Shown piece after piece: positions 1 through 12,475 of a stretch of 64,000 nucleotides of DNA. The first letter of the stretch is position 1. Each line of letters begins with the position of its first letter. The position numbers were made by a program, and so were the translations under genes. A model generated the notes under the pieces. That model saw nothing but the letters and a program-made list of their open reading frames with translations, was not told the origin of the DNA and ran no database searches. This DNA is from Meandrina meandrites (lineage: Eukaryota > Cnidaria > Anthozoa > Scleractinia > Meandrinidae), in NCBI GenBank assembly GCA_963693305.1, contig OY855903.1:25936455-26000454 (forward strand), given 5' to 3'.

Positions 1-511
1 TTTTCTGGTATTTGTTGTCATATATGTCTTTGCTAAACCGGGATAAGCTCCGGCCTGATGGGCCCATTGGCTCGTAAGCAGACTTTTAAGTTACCTATGT
101 CTTTGCTAAACACAGTTTTTCCATAGATTCTTGTGTGATGACAAGAATGAGCATTTATGGAAGGTTCATAGCTTAGTAACAAGGCCAGGCATTAGATCGT
201 CTGGGTCATTAATATTCATATTTTCAATAATCTGGACTCTTGATTATCCAGCTCCAGGAGTACTGATAATCGAGGTTTGACTGCATTAGGTCATGGGAAC
301 GTGCAAAATATGATGTTATTACACTGTAGAACAGGGCAAAAATAAGGCGGAAAGCAAAGCAACAAATTGGCCAGACTAGGTGGAATAATAAATCCCTTAT
401 TCAATGGTGTAACATATAACAGTTGTGTACATTTAACTCATTGCTCGTGTTTTTGCTTGCTGCTACAGGGCTTGGAAAAATACTACACAACTCGTAAAAT
501 ATCTGTGCGTA
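1..511. other. Non-coding, possible LINE 3' fragment
   Basis: I see no supportable gene here. Bases about 24-95 (GGGATAAGCTCCGGCCTGAT and following) resemble a 3'-UTR tail that I recall from cnidarian LINEs, flanked by two copies of ATGTCTTTGCTAAA; this is from memory and unverified. The rest is AT-rich without a recognisable domain. Confidence 0.3.
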
Positions 512-886
512 CAGTAGAACTCCTATTAAATTGCCACCCTCAGGGAAATAGCAACTGGTCACTTAATAGAGGTTGGTTGCTTAATAGGGGTTTGTCAGAA
601 ATTAGCATTTAAAAGGCCATTTAAAAAGGTTATTTAATAAGTTATTCAATACAAAATAATGTGAAAAGGCATAATGGAACCACACACATTGTAAAGACGA
701 CAATAAACCTGTGTTTAAGTGATTTTGTCAGCCGTCACTCAGCTCGAGCTTAATTGTTGAAAATAAATCCAAACATCGTAGTACTACATTCTTACTGGCT
801 GCTAAATAGGGGTAAAAACAATAGAAGAACGCTCATCTGGATGGCAGAAAGGTAGCCGCAGCCGCTTAAAAGGGGTTCTATAACAG
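512..886. mobile_element. Mariner-like MITE (TA target duplication)
   Basis: The ends form an imperfect terminal inverted repeat: AGAACTCCTATTAA on the left and, in reverse complement, AGAACCCCTTTTAA on the right. TA dinucleotides flank both ends (510-511 and 887-888), the target signature of Tc1/mariner elements. There is no transposase frame, so it would be a non-autonomous MITE of about 375 bp. The exact ends are my best alignment by eye. Confidence 0.45.
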
Positions 887-1066
887 TATTATACTGTAAG
901 TCCCGAAAGTCAGATGTAACATCTCTTCCAAAGGTAAACCCAACCATTTCTGAAATGCAAAGTCCTTCCGACAGGAAGTTCACCCAATCCCCCCTCAGTA
1001 AGGAAACTATTGAAGCCTTTTGAGCAAACATATTGATTTACATGATTGAGTATTTAAGCTGATTTA

Positions 1067-2728
1067 TGCACCAGTCAATGTAAACCCTCCCACCCCCCCC
1101 CCCCCCCCAACCCCAGGACTATGCGAGGATTAGCAGGGCATTAGGTACATTATACACTGTGCCCTGGTATGCAGGGCATTAGCCTTATTTAATTGGAACG
1201 TTGTGCTACTATAAGTGACATTTTAAATTGAAGTACAAATTGATTCAATGCAAAATTCTCAGAGGATTAGGCCGGGATTAGACTTGAAAACCACTGAACA
1301 TTTTCACATCTGCAGTAATTGCATGAGGTCCAGTCGAGAGAGTAGTAGTTGCTGTCAAGTGATAAATTATTGTTTTTCGTTGTTTGGTAGAAACAATACC
1401 TTTTAATTCCTCATGACATGTGCCATGAATCACCAAGCGTATTGGGTTGGTACTGGTTTCTTTTGATCAAAATGTGTGCAAATTATTTAACAATTATTCC
1501 ATGAGCCCGCGTTGGATATGAGGTGGTAAATAGCCAATGAGGCGCGAAGCGCCGAGTTGGCTGTAACCACTCGTATCCAACAAGGGCGAATGGAATAATT
1601 GTTTTATTAAATTCTTCTTTAGTATAAATCAACTGGACATTTCATTTTGATGTAAACGAAGTGATAGTATGAGGAGGCGGGAAAATTTGTGGCGCGGTGT
1701 TCACTTTTTGAGTTGAATGAAACACGCGAGGAAAGTGAGCGAGAGAGTTTTCTTCTGAAGATTTTCCTCAGAAAATCTCCTCGTAAATCGTCTTTTCATC
1801 CTGGAAAATTGTTACAACAATTACGGTTTACGGGAAGATCCGAAGCAATAGCTTTTCTGGAAATTATACGCCTTGTGCAAGACGAGCGAAGCAAGTGTTT
1901 ACATATTGTACTTCTTTACGGCTCCACGGCTGTCATCAAGACTACTACATTATGCTGAAACGAAATTGCACTCAGATTCGATGAAGTTTATTGAAGTATA
2001 AAAGGACAAGATCAAGATTGAAAGGTAACAAACTTAGCTGAAGTGCTGAGCCACATTTACGTCTAACACTGAATGAAATTCTGTCAGTTTTCTGGTCTTC
2101 CCGTAGATTATTTTCTGCTTTTCTTCTTCGTTTAGTCGGTCTTGTTGTACATTTACAAGTATTTTTAATTAAACATTTCGCATCAATCCTTTCAGTTTTA
2201 CGTAGTTGAGTCAACTATGGCATTCTTGTGGTATTTGTGTGCTTTTAGGGAAGGCACTGTCGATTATTTCTCGTATAAACTTATAAACCTCGCCAAATTT
2301 GCCATTTTTCTGATGGAACTTTCGCTTCCCACAGGAAAATTTTAAGCACTCGTTTCCCATATAAGGTCAAACGCAGGTATAATGGCTGATAACCGAGATC
2401 TAGTGAACCAATCAGAAAGCTAGAATTGCATTATCCGAGGCTGAGAATTTAATAAAACATGTTAATCTAGAAAAGAAAAAGAAAAAGAAAAAGATGGAAA
2501 AAAACAAGAGGAAAGTTTGAAACTCTTTTTTTTTTTTGCCAGACTATCTCTGAAAGTAGATTTAAGTCTATATATTTTTAATATGATCTAGCCAAGGGTG
2601 CAGGATTAGACAGTCTAAAATGTCCCCACATAGCAGGGCATTAGGTCCCATTAGAACGGAACATGCCTAATCCCTGGCTAAGCCCCATTGTTGGGGGGGG
2701 GGGGGGGGGGTGTACATTGACTGGTGCA
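1067..2728. mobile_element. Harbinger-like non-autonomous DNA transposon
   Basis: A 16-bp perfect terminal inverted repeat (TGCACCAGTCAATGTA at 1067-1082; its reverse complement at 2713-2728) is followed inward by a C run (about 1092-1109) and, at the other end, a G run (about 2694-2710). TTA flanks both ends (1064-1066 and 2729-2731), which fits the 3-bp TWA target duplication of PIF/Harbinger elements; because the end is palindromic, a 2-bp AT duplication is also possible. No transposase is visible. The interior holds repeated GCAGGGCATTAG motifs and a second nested element. Confidence 0.5.
1491..2458. repeat. Nested repeat element with long hairpin end
   Basis: Bases 1491-1601 form an imperfect hairpin with arms of about 55 bp around a GAA loop (GGCGC-GAA-GCGCC at 1541-1553). 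The motif GTTTTATTAAATTCT (1601-1615) recurs as its reverse complement at 2444-2458, so this block appears to be an inverted-repeat-bounded insertion inside the larger Harbinger-like element. Short stretches (AACTGGACATTTCATTTT and neighbours) match a remnant near 10050-10080. No coding function is recognised. Confidence 0.45.
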
Positions 2729-4340
2729 TTAAGACTCAGTGGCTTATAATTGGAATTTAAACATGCTGTCCCATCATTATCACTTTTTATATCAGTACTT
2801 AGAGAATGCGAAATATGTAGATGTAAATCTTTGATCCATTAGCAAGACGTTACATCCGCCTTCTATTAGTAAATTATTTTGATTAATACTATATATAATC
2901 AAGTTGGGATCTTAGTTTAAAAACGCTGAGCAGAGCTTGCTAGATCTCCTGCCATATCTCGTATATCAATTCATGTGGAATGTAAATGTGATGTAATGAA
3001 CTACTGCAGGCGAATAAAATGATTGATTGATTTTAGTTTCTTGAGTTTATATCAACATTAAACCCGACCATTGGTGCAAAGAGTTTGTTATCAACTTCAA
3101 AAATGTAGCTTATGTTTAAGGTTGCAATCTGAAACAATAAACTTTAGCTCACCTCGCTAAAACCAACCAGCTGACGTCTGCACAAGCCACTGTCTCGGTG
3201 TTGTTAAATCAATAATTTCACGTTTCGTCGCCATCTTGGAATAAACGTTGCTGAAAGCCTGGAAACTAATATATATAATTTAGGCAGGCCTAAAAGCGGA
3301 GCTCCCATGCATTTATCTTTTTTTTGCTCGAGTAAATTACAGTGTTACCAAATAAGAAACCACACTATATTTCTTAGCTTATACGGTGGCCCATATAGGT
3401 ACAAAAAACCTCTCATGATTTTGTTGACGAAAGCGACGTCAATATATTTCGTGGTTAACCCGTATAAATTTTCCTGCCTTTAGTGACAGGTTCTAAAATT
3501 GAAATTGACGAGTGCACTTTATTGGGTTCCTCACGTATGCACGTAGGTGCAAAACAAATCTTAGTCAAACTTTTTACAACGTTTACTGTACACTAATTCG
3601 TAATACACCTCTAGGACCTCTATGAGTTATTCAATGTAAAAAGAACCTTGACCTTGTTTTTATTACTACAAAACCATCAGAGCAAGAAAATCAACTCAAG
3701 GCAAAAACAGAAAACAAAGTGAACTCGCTGCTTAACACAGTAAACAAAATGAACTCACGGCACGGCAAACTGAGAAAATCACGGCGGCAAAACAAACTCT
3801 GCAAATTGATGGTGCCGGTTATGTAAGTCATTTTAAAGCAGTTTTTGTGTAAGAATTGTGGCAGTTTGTGATTTGGAAACTGGTGCACGCTAACTTAGAA
3901 TAAGCTTACAATGTTGTTTTGACTGTTTTGAACTGTCTTCCTTTTCGTTGCGGTTTGGTTGCATGATTTACTAATTCTGTTTCATCGTACGCGTTGCTAT
4001 TAAAATGCCTAAGAGAATTTTATGTAGAGAACTGAATGAATTTTCTTCATTTCTGGTAAGTAAATATGCGGTAGGTTAAGTCTGAACCCACTCAGCCTAG
4101 CACAGGTAACTCGAAACGAAACCGGCAAATTCAACACACTCACTAATAAGCAGAGATAAGAGAAACAAAACAAATGCAAGCGAGCCGAAATCGTGATTTT
4201 GATCTGTGAAGCTAAATAATTTGTTTTCAAAATCCAATAATGAACATCACAGTTAACTCCACTAACTAAAACTGAAAATAATTAGTCTAAACAAAATATT
4301 TACTAAACAAAATATTTACTAAACAAAATAAATGTGTAAA
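2729..4340. other. Intergenic, with a possible LINE tail
   Basis: No gene is supported. Bases about 2938-3033 end in GAATAAAATGATTGATTGAT, which looks like the simple-repeat 3' tail of a CR1/L2-type LINE on the plus strand, severely 5'-truncated. Bases about 4286-4331 contain roughly three tandem copies of a 17-bp unit (TAAACAAAATATTTACT). The remainder is AT-rich and I see nothing else in it. Confidence 0.35.
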
Positions 4341-5086
4341 CAGGGTTGGACATTAGCGCTCGCCCACTCGCCCAGGCGAGTGTCAAAACTGTCGGGCGAT
4401 TACGAAACACGGATCACTCGCCCGCTTTGGCGAGTACGATTTTCAGGTCCAGGATATATTATTCAAAATAAGCGTAACTTTCTACTTTCCACTTTATAAT
4501 CTACACTATCCACAGCTAATAGATTACACTGTTTGTTTCATTTTGAAATCTCCCACAAACCTGGCGCTTTGTCGCAAATAATTTCTGGTCAGGCAAACAT
4601 AAAAATAGCTTTGCTTGGTAATCGTTAGATGATGAAGAGACACTGTATATTTGAACTCAAAAAGTATCCGCTAGCAAGAAATACGCTCCTGATAAATAGC
4701 ACGTCAACAACAGTCCGTGATTCTCGCGAATTCGAAAAGACAAGGACACAGAAATTTTCATCGAAGTGACAATTGACCGCCTTTCGTTGCGAAAGCTAGA
4801 CACAGATGATAAGGGGATAATATCGGATTATGAGTCAGAGCCTGAGATGTCCGAAGAATATGTGCTGAAATACCTTGAAAATGAGCTGAGAAACTCAATG
4901 GAAACCTTGTAAATATTTTATGTTCGTGGGCGGAGGCGGGGGGGGGGGGGGGGGGGAGTGTTAATGTTTTCTGTGTTTGTGTGGAGCTAGGAGAGACTGG
5001 GCGAGTAAAAAATTATCTGGGCGAGTGCAGCTTGAAGACCACTCGCCCAAATGGCGAGCGCTCCGCAATTTTAGTTTCCAACCCTG
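4341..5086. mobile_element. hAT-like non-autonomous transposon
   Basis: The element begins CAGGGTTGGA and ends TCCAACCCTG, a perfect 10-bp terminal inverted repeat of the CAGGG type common in hAT elements. Subterminal GGCGAGYGCTC motifs also pair across the element. TGTAAA flanks both ends (4335-4340 and 5087-5092); hAT duplications are normally 8 bp, and an 8-bp reading TGTGTAAA is possible if the last TG is shared. A long G run lies near 4937-4957. No transposase core is present. Confidence 0.55.
4721..4912 (+). pseudogene. Possible terminal exon remnant inside hAT-like element
   Basis: An open frame of 63 codons follows an in-frame TGA (4718-4720) and ends at TAA (4910-4912). It is acidic near its end (for example DYESEPEMSEEY) and lacks low-complexity translation, so it may be the last coding piece of a transposase or a captured host exon. 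I recognise no domain. Its only support is an open frame with protein-like composition. Confidence 0.2.
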
Positions 5087-5815
5087 TGTAAAATGTACAA
5101 ACATGAACAGGCTTGATAAATATTTACGTGAAGATCTGAAAACCTACACAACTTCAAATTCATTCATTAATGAAATATATAAATTCTCTCAATATAAAAT
5201 TAGGCTTATGCTTAGTGCATACATTTACGTTTGTTACCTCATTATTGAAGAAGGCTTATAAATTCTGTAGGGCAAAGCTTTCAAACCAGCCCAATAATAT
5301 CGGACACGAACACGGCAGTCTCGTTGCAAGCTTAGTCCAACACCAGCGACATATTCATTATATGAATTATCACCGAACAACAATTTCTTCCTTTCCATCG
5401 GTGTAGCCTTTAACAGTCTTTTATCCTTCACTTCAGTGAACTTGATCGGCTCTGAATTCACTTTTGTTTGAGCTCAATTCAGTGATATTCAGCCTTGCTC
5501 AGCCGCAGGTCGAATCCTGGACATCGCGCTCTTTTTGACTTGTTATCCAGTATATCATGTTCAAATCGGCAATTATTTCGGATCTTCCCGTTAAGAGGTT
5601 TTTTTTTGTTTTTTTTGTTGTTTTTTTTTGAACTTTAATTACTTTAATTAAATATTCAACTCTTGTCTCTAGTAGCACATTTAAAATAATTTCTACTTTA
5701 CACACTTTGAAGACTGACGTTTAACTATAAACCCATCCTGTTACTTATTTCCATGTCGACTACAATAATTCTATTTCTAATTCACTTCAAAGTGTATATT
5801 TAAAAATAACTTGAA
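5087..5815. other. Intergenic AT-rich DNA
   Basis: No gene, RNA or clear repeat boundary is supported here. There are T-rich tracts around 5600-5630. The short open frames on both strands lack domains and are probably chance. Confidence 0.4.
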
Positions 5816-8800
5816 TTTTTTTTTTTTTTTACAATGCAAGTCAGTTAGTCTATAATTGGAATATTATCAGGTTGTGCTACTAATCAATATTTCGTAAATA
5901 TTTTCCGAGATTAAAGTTTCTTGATTTATTTTTTTCGAGATTTCGAGAAGGAGTTAGTCTCTTCCTGTATTGGTTATAATTAGTAAATATTTTCAAGATT
6001 ATATTTAACGAGTAATTTGTCAATAAACTCATGAACGGAGATGGCTTTGCTATTGGTTTTGTTAGCATATATGTATTGGCGCATAGCTAAGGTGGTGTAG
6101 TTAAGTTTCTTTTTAATACGTGCACCCCATATGCTAGAAAAGTAGCCAAACAAGACTTCCTCGGTGGTTGGAAAGATCTGACATATGTTTGTTTGGTTAA
6201 ACCATTGAACAACCCTTTGCACAAAAGTTTTTGTGAACGGGCATTCAATGAATGTGTGCTCGATGGAGTCTTTATCTCCACAGTATAGGCATTCGTCGTC
6301 AGGCCTGATACCAAATCTGAATAATTCTTTGTTTGTTACTATGATTCTATGTATGAATTTAAATTGAAACTCTTTGAGCTTGGTGTCTTTGCAGACACTA
6401 TTCAATGACTTGAAAATCTTGCTCCAGGTGTCGCTATTTATAGATAGATTTTGACTCCAGCGCAGAGGGCCCGTGTGGTCATCGTTGTGAGTTTTTACAT
6501 TAAGCAGTTTGTAGAAGTCTCTTGACCTGGCCTTGCCTAGATTTATTTGAACAGCTTCGCTAAGGGGAAAGATTTTATCGTTACTGATGAAAAAAGATTT
6601 GTTGAAGTCGTCAGTCTGTTTGGCAATGGACAGAAGGTGCTTTGGGATGGCGCTTATCACTTGATAGTACTGGAGAAAATTAGTTTTGCATGAATATTTA
6701 AGTGAAAATTCCTGGAATGTGAGGAATTTGCCGTTTTCAGTAAGTAGGTCTTTAATTGAAATAATGCCCTTTTGAAACCATTCACTGATAAAGACCGGCT
6801 TTTCACCTACAAGTATTTCTTTGTTGTTGAACAATACTATATCTTGTTTTTGATAGTAATTGTAAAGAGTTTTTAATTCATTAAAACTGTCAAGAATTCT
6901 TTTATAAAAGATCGGTAGGTCGTTGAAAAAACTCGCATCGTAATTGCATCGTAAGAGAAAGTTAAGTCCTCCCGTTTTATTGAAAAAGTGGTTTGGTGTA
7001 GTGCACCAGTTCCCATTGTCCGAAGCCAAGAGTCTGGGGATCCATGCTAACTTTAGGGCCTTGAACATTATGTTGAGATCTGTCATACGAATTCCACCCC
7101 TATCTGGTTCTTGGTAGAGGCCAGATCTTTTTATCTTATCTTTTTTGTTTCTCCAAAGAAATTTAAACGATTTAGTTTTCACTGCGTCTGCAATTCCCTG
7201 AGGAACCGGAAGATTAGAAACAGAATAGACGAGTTGTGATAATCCCAGAGTCTTTAATATCATAGCTCTTCCGAATATTGTCAAGTCCCTTGAACTCCAC
7301 ATATCGAGTTTAGTTTGTAGTTTTTGAATTTTTTGTATGAAGTTAAGCTCGTTGTTTCTTTTTTCATCGTATGAGAAGTGGATTCCTAATATTTTCACCG
7401 GGCTATGAAGCCATTTTAAGTTTAGAGGTTTGTTTTTATTATTTGCCCATTTCCCCAACCAAATTGCCTTTGTTTTTTTCACGTTTAAGGATAGACCAGC
7501 TATTTTCCCAAAGTCGTTGGTTAACTTTAGTGCCCTTTCTAGTGATGCTAAGTCGGCATTAAAGAGAGTGGTATCATCAGCAAACTGTGATAGCTTAATT
7601 TCATTTCCGTAGATCTTGATACCTGTTATGTTGGGATCTTGCCGAATTTTATTTGAGAGTATCTCGGCCGAGAGAATGAACAGATAAGGAGAAAGAGAAC
7701 AGCCCTGGCGAACTCCTTTAGACAGTTTAAACCAGTTTGTTCTAAAGCCATTATTGATTACCGTGCTCTCTATGTTCGAGTAGAAAGTATTAACCCAACG
7801 TTTGATGCCGCATCCGAAATTGAAGTAGTCGAGTGTCTTCATAATAAACGGCCATTCTAAAGAGTCAAAGGCCTTTCGAAAATCTAATGATGTAAGTATC
7901 CCACTAAGGTTGAGCGATTTCGTTGTTTCGATTACATCAGCTATGAGTCGAATGTTCTCACCAATGTATCTTCCCTTTACAAAGCCTGTTTGGTCTGAAT
8001 GAATGAGGTTTGGAAGTACTTGATCAAGTCGTTTAGCTATTGCTTTAGTGGCTATCTTAAGATCAACATTTAATAACGTGATCGGTCTCCAATTGGATAA
8101 ATCTAATAGTGAACCGTCCTCTTTTGGGGTTAGCGTGATTACCCCTCTTCGTTGAGAGATGCTTAATTCTCCTTTCACGTGTGCTTCGTTGAAGCTCGCT
8201 ATTAAGTCATTGCCCACTAGTTCAAAGAAGTGCTTATAGAATTCGGCTGTAAATCCATCTTCCCCTGGGGCTTTATCAGCCTGGAATGTTTCTAATACTT
8301 CTTGGCATTCGTCATATGTAAGTAGACCTTCTAGGTTGTCTCGATCTTCGTCCGAAAGCTTAGGAATTTTTAGATTACGGATAAAGGAGTCACATTCTTC
8401 GTTAGAAAAGATATGGTCAGACATATATAGATTTTTGTAGTAATTTTCAATTTGGTCTAGAATACTATTTCCGTCATTCGTTATTGAGTCGTCTTGTAGT
8501 CTAATTTCACCGATGGTCTTTTTCTTGTAATTACGTTTTTCTAGGTTGAAGAAATATTTTGTCGGGCGTTCTCCATTTTCCACCCAGCGGCATTTTGCTC
8601 GAAACATAGCTTGCTTTCCTTTTTCTTCGTAAATTGACTGAAGCTCAGTTTTAAGTTCGTCATACTCGCGCAGCACCCCATCAATATCGGGGGAGGAGAA
8701 ATTATTGCATATTATGTCATCGAGTTGATCAAGTTGCCGTATGAGTTCCTGTTCCCGATTTCTAATGCGTTTGATTTTATTTTTGGAATAGCAGATCGTA

Positions 8801-9850
8801 GCCGATCTAATTTCCATTTTTATCATCTCCCAAAAGAGTCTCCTATCAGTCAAGTGGCTGTAATATTTGCGAGCTCGTGTGTAGGTATAGCGGATTTTGT
8901 CAGTGTATTGAGGGTCTTTTAAAAGGGTGTTATTGAATTTCCAAAAACCAGGGCCCCTGGGGCATTTATTTGACAAAGCTAGTGAGATGGAAATGGCGTT
9001 GTGATCAGGTGCTATCGCTGGTAAGATCTCGGACTTTTTTATGCTTACGGTGAGGTCTTTAGCTATTAGGAAAAAGTCTATTCTGGATTTTTAATTCAAA
9101 GCTTTTGACACGTATGTGAATTTTCGTAGTTTTGGGTGCCGTACTCTTTGGATATCTACTAAGTCAAACATTTCCATAGTTGTCGAGATTAAGTTGCTAT
9201 AAACAGTAGATTTCCAGGGCGCACCTCCCATTTTATCTTTTTTTGTCAACGTGCAGTTCCAATCACCTCCGACAATTAGTGATGTAAGTTCTGTTTTGTC
9301 AATAATACAGTTGTTGAGCTCTTGTATGAATTGTAATTGATTGGCCTGATCATTAGGTGCATAGATATTGCAAAGTGTGATTTTTTGACCATTCAGAGAA
9401 GTTGTAATCAACACTATCCTGCCTGAATTGTTGGAATATAGATAATCAACCTGTAACTGCGCGATGGGATTGATTAGGATACACACACCTTTGCTATGTT
9501 TTGTGCCATGTGAGAAGAATAGCTCGCCACCCCATTCTTTTTTCCAAATATTTTCATCACTTGGTTCGGAAAATGTCTCTTGCAAAAAATAAATAGTTGC
9601 ATTCTGGTCCTTCAAAAACGTAAAAATACTTCCTCTCTTGGTCTGATCTCTTAAACCACGAACATTTAGGGAAAAGACTTCAAACTTAAACGGATTATTA
9701 GCCTGCATATCAGTAAAAGTAAGGAGAAAATAGCTTAAATAAGGAGAAACGCAAACAAACACAGACACACACAAAAAATAAGCTACACAGAACAGATAAA
9801 CAATCGAACACTAACACAGAGCCTACACAGATTAAGGTTCCTACTTCCGA
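5816..9850 (-). mobile_element. L1/Tx1-like non-LTR retrotransposon, 5' truncated
   Basis: On the minus strand this region encodes an apurinic-type endonuclease followed by a reverse transcriptase and a C-terminal CCHC motif, then a short 3' UTR and a poly(A) tail (the T tract at 5816-5830 on the plus strand). The order EN-RT-CCHC and the poly(A) end fit the L1/Tx1 group. No ORF1 is seen upstream of ORF2, so the copy is probably truncated at its 5' end; I place that end near 9850 but could not find a target duplication. It lies outside the palindrome. Confidence 0.8.
5980..9774 (-). pseudogene. LINE ORF2 (endonuclease-reverse transcriptase), one in-frame stop
   Basis: This is ORF2 of the L1/Tx1-like LINE, the polyprotein that nicks target DNA and reverse-transcribes the element. 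The first 227 codons (9774-9094) hold the endonuclease motifs SLNVRGLRD, LQET and GGDWN; the likely real start is the internal MQANNPF. A TAA at 9091-9093 stops the frame. The same frame then stays open for another 1036 codons, first finishing the endonuclease (SRIDFF and PDHNAIS at about 8990-9085), then the reverse transcriptase with the catalytic FADD at 7573-7584, and a C-terminal CLYC-x6-H-x4-C knuckle near 6270-6310. Total length of about 1264 codons is normal for the group. A single stop and no frameshift mean the copy is young. Confidence 0.85.
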
Positions 9851-10620
9851 TCCGTACTGGATCATCCACGTCCCCAATTAGTCAGTTCAGTCCTAAATCA
9901 TTTGGCATAAGTTTCCATGATGTGCATGAGTAAATAAAGCGAGAAATACTCGCGAAAATTGATGTTCGCCAGCAGCTTTCTTCGCATCTTTCATTCAGCT
10001 TTAAAGGTGAACAGCGTACCAAAGATTTACCGCCTTTTCGAACAATCGCTTCGTTTAAGTTGAAATGAAATGTCCAGATCATTTATTTAACATGTGAAAA
10101 AAACTAAACTAAATACTGTATTTCTAAAATAGATTTAGCTAAGCCTAAAAGCAGAGCTTGCGGGTTATTTACCTTGCCCTTTATTTAAATCTGAATTTAC
10201 GCGATGATAAAATTATCAGGCTAAATAAAAACTGAGTACTTGAGCCCGCGATCAATTGGAAAACCATTACCTGGTCAGCGGTCAACTTCCAAAAAAGACG
10301 TCCCCTCGATTAGCTCTACGCCTGAGCCCGCGATATGGTCATGTGATACTGGTCAGCGGATACCTTGTTTTGACAGCTGTCAATTGACCATGACATGGAA
10401 GTTCAATATCAAAGATTTAACAGTAACCAAAGCGGTAATTGTTCTGTGACTCCCCTCCCCCTCCCCCAGAGTCTGTACGGACGGACGGACGGACGTACGG
10501 TCACGTGATTACCAAATTTTCTCGGCTTGGTGGTTTACCAAATTTTCTTACCCATGGTGCTCCGCTGGCGCGCTTCGCGCGCTGGAGCTCCGCTATTATC
10601 TAATTATTGGTCCCCAGTCA
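9775..10620. repeat. Remnant repeats with GGAC microsatellite
   Basis: No gene is supported. Bases about 9950-10090 share motifs (GAAATGAAATGTCCAG, TTAAGTTGAAATG) with the nested element at 1600-1700, read in the opposite direction. A short (ACGG)n tract lies at about 10476-10494. An inverted repeat GCGCGCTTCGCGCGC sits near 10569-10582 beside TGGTGCTCCGCTGG, a style of hairpin common in cnidarian MITEs. The pieces look like a decayed DNA transposon. Confidence 0.3.
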
Positions 10621-10639
10621 CCAAGTGTTCTATGTTTAC

Positions 10640-11000
10640 GGAATGCTCGTAAGGTCGAAAAACATGCGCCGAATACAATACTAATTTGAGTTGACTCGAA
10701 TTAAAAAATTCGGCATTTTGGTTTTAAACGTCGCATTTAATTGTGTCCAAATACAAAAACCCAAAATTATCCGTCGTGGTTCAGGTTGTCCACAATACGC
10801 AAAATCTGGTCCTTTCACGTTGTTGTTCCGCAAAGAACGGCCATGAACGGCAAGGAAACTGGAACAGTCGAATATTCGACTGAACTCGCATTTAATTCAA
10901 ATCTGCCGAATTTAATTGTTTTTAAACGTCGCATTTTACATGCACTTAATTCGGCAATTTGACTCGGCGCATGTAAAATGCGATGTTTAAACCAGGCCTA
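10640..11000. repeat. Palindromic repeat, MITE-like
   Basis: Motifs ATGCGCCGA, GAATTCGGCA-like blocks and AAACGTCGCATTT occur on both sides in inverted orientation (for example near 10663-10740 and 10915-10995), giving an imperfect inverted repeat of about 350 bp. I could not fix the ends or a target duplication and see no coding sequence. Confidence 0.3.
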
Positions 11001-12217
11001 ACGTAACACACCTACAGCGCTTTTTTCTTTCTTTTTCTTTTTCTTTTTGTTGAGGGAGGGGGCGGGAGGAAGTGGAGATTTTCAAACCCCGTGTAATTGC
11101 AAATTTTTCGGTAGCTAGAACTATTAAACATACATGTATAATTTATTTTTTTAACGTAAAGTGTACAACACCGACTTTAAGAATTTACATAGATACACAA
11201 AACGGAAGACCAGTTAATCACATAGATAAGAAAATACTGGGAAATAGTCTGCTGAAATATGTAAGGTATAAATCTTTAATGACTCAGTAACATTCAATGG
11301 CTTTGCTGTTCTCTAGAAAGTTTTTTCTCGGCCTAAAAAAGAGGCATTCATGTGTCGATCAATGTATGCTTGGAATGATTCCGAGAAGCTAATTAAAAAC
11401 ATTATCCCAATTTATATTGGCCAACTAACAACAAACGTCTAATTTTGTAGGGCAAATATAAACAGCTTGAACCCATGATGTATTGTGCATAGAAGTCAGA
11501 ATTGCTATTATACAGTATCTGATATATACTAGTTATGCAACTCTTTCGAATTGTATACTATGGAAAATCCCACTGAGTCACTTGTAGTTTCTCGGTCTCG
11601 CCTTTACCCTCACTGAATTTTGTCAGGAATAAGATTGCAGCGCACGATGGGAAGGTTGGGTTTAATATACAACGGCTTTCCTGTATTCAGATTGGCTGTA
11701 TTTTCTATGGCATGGTATAACGATCTTTAGTCTTATTTCCAGAGGTAAATATAAGAATGGGACATCCTGATTGGTCGAAAAGCTCTGGTTTATGACGCTA
11801 TATTCACCTCGCTAGGAGGTGAATATAGCATTTGAGGGCTTGGTTACTCAGCCACGCCACCTTTGCCATCCAGGCAAGTACACATGGCGGCACTAACTGA
11901 ATGAAATTTTCGTTCATTCAAAAGAAACCACCCACAGTCCGGAGTATTCAACACAGTTGGAATTTTGAAAATTGTCTACCAAGGCTTTTGGACCGAAAAT
12001 ATTTTCAAGAGATGCTTCGCAAGGCATTAGAATTGATGGTAAACACGGTGGTTATGTAGATCGCACGCGGTCATGAGAAAGTCAATAAATCGGTTGACCC
12101 AAAATTATTCAGTTCTCCTCAGGCCAGAGCTGTTCGACTCATTTCAAGAGGATTAAAACAATTGTTCAGAAGTCGCCAAGACTGAAAAGAGGTACCAGAC
12201 ATCTGTCTTTTTCACAG
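11001..12217. other. Intergenic with short palindrome
   Basis: A polypyrimidine CTTT tract lies at about 11021-11049. Bases 11797-11829 form a perfect hairpin with 13-bp arms (GCTATATTCACCT) and a 7-base loop, probably the core of a small MITE. No gene is supported in this stretch. Confidence 0.35.
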
Positions 12218-12475
12218 TGTTTGTTTTGTTCCGTTTTATTCACATGGGTTGGACAAACGTCGAGGAGATTTCAACTTGACTCAAACGGGACGTCGTCGTT
12301 AAAGTTCAACGCTCTAATATCCCTCCCTGGAGTCTATAACATAAACAATTTGCGTGTTCTCGCGAGAATTCGCGAAGATCACGAACCAGTCAGCGCCATG
12401 ATTCCTCAGAAACCGTGTCCTCCAAGTTTCGTTGTAGTCGAGAACACTTTTACAAATCTTAACGACCTCGGCTGA
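12218..12475 (+). CDS. Candidate terminal exon, unknown protein
   Basis: A stretch TGTCTTTTTCACAG ending at 12217 looks like a splice acceptor. It is followed by an open frame of about 85 codons to a TGA at 12473-12475. The frame has a regular, protein-like composition and contains PGVYNINNLRVLAR followed by PPSFVVVEN, which suggests the last strands of a beta-sandwich domain. The phrase loosely recalls C-terminal segments of large trafficking subunits such as TRAPP proteins, but I cannot name it. I found no convincing upstream exon on the same strand, so it may be a gene fragment or chance. Confidence 0.25.
   Translation, partial: CLFCSVLFTWVGQTSRRFQLDSNGTSSLKFNALISLPGVYNINNLRVLARIREDHEPVSAMIPQKPCPPSFVVVENTFTNLNDLG

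Noticed and set aside
5509..5522. AGGTCGAATCCT resembling a tRNA B box
   Set aside because: No A box at the right distance and no cloverleaf arms could be built.
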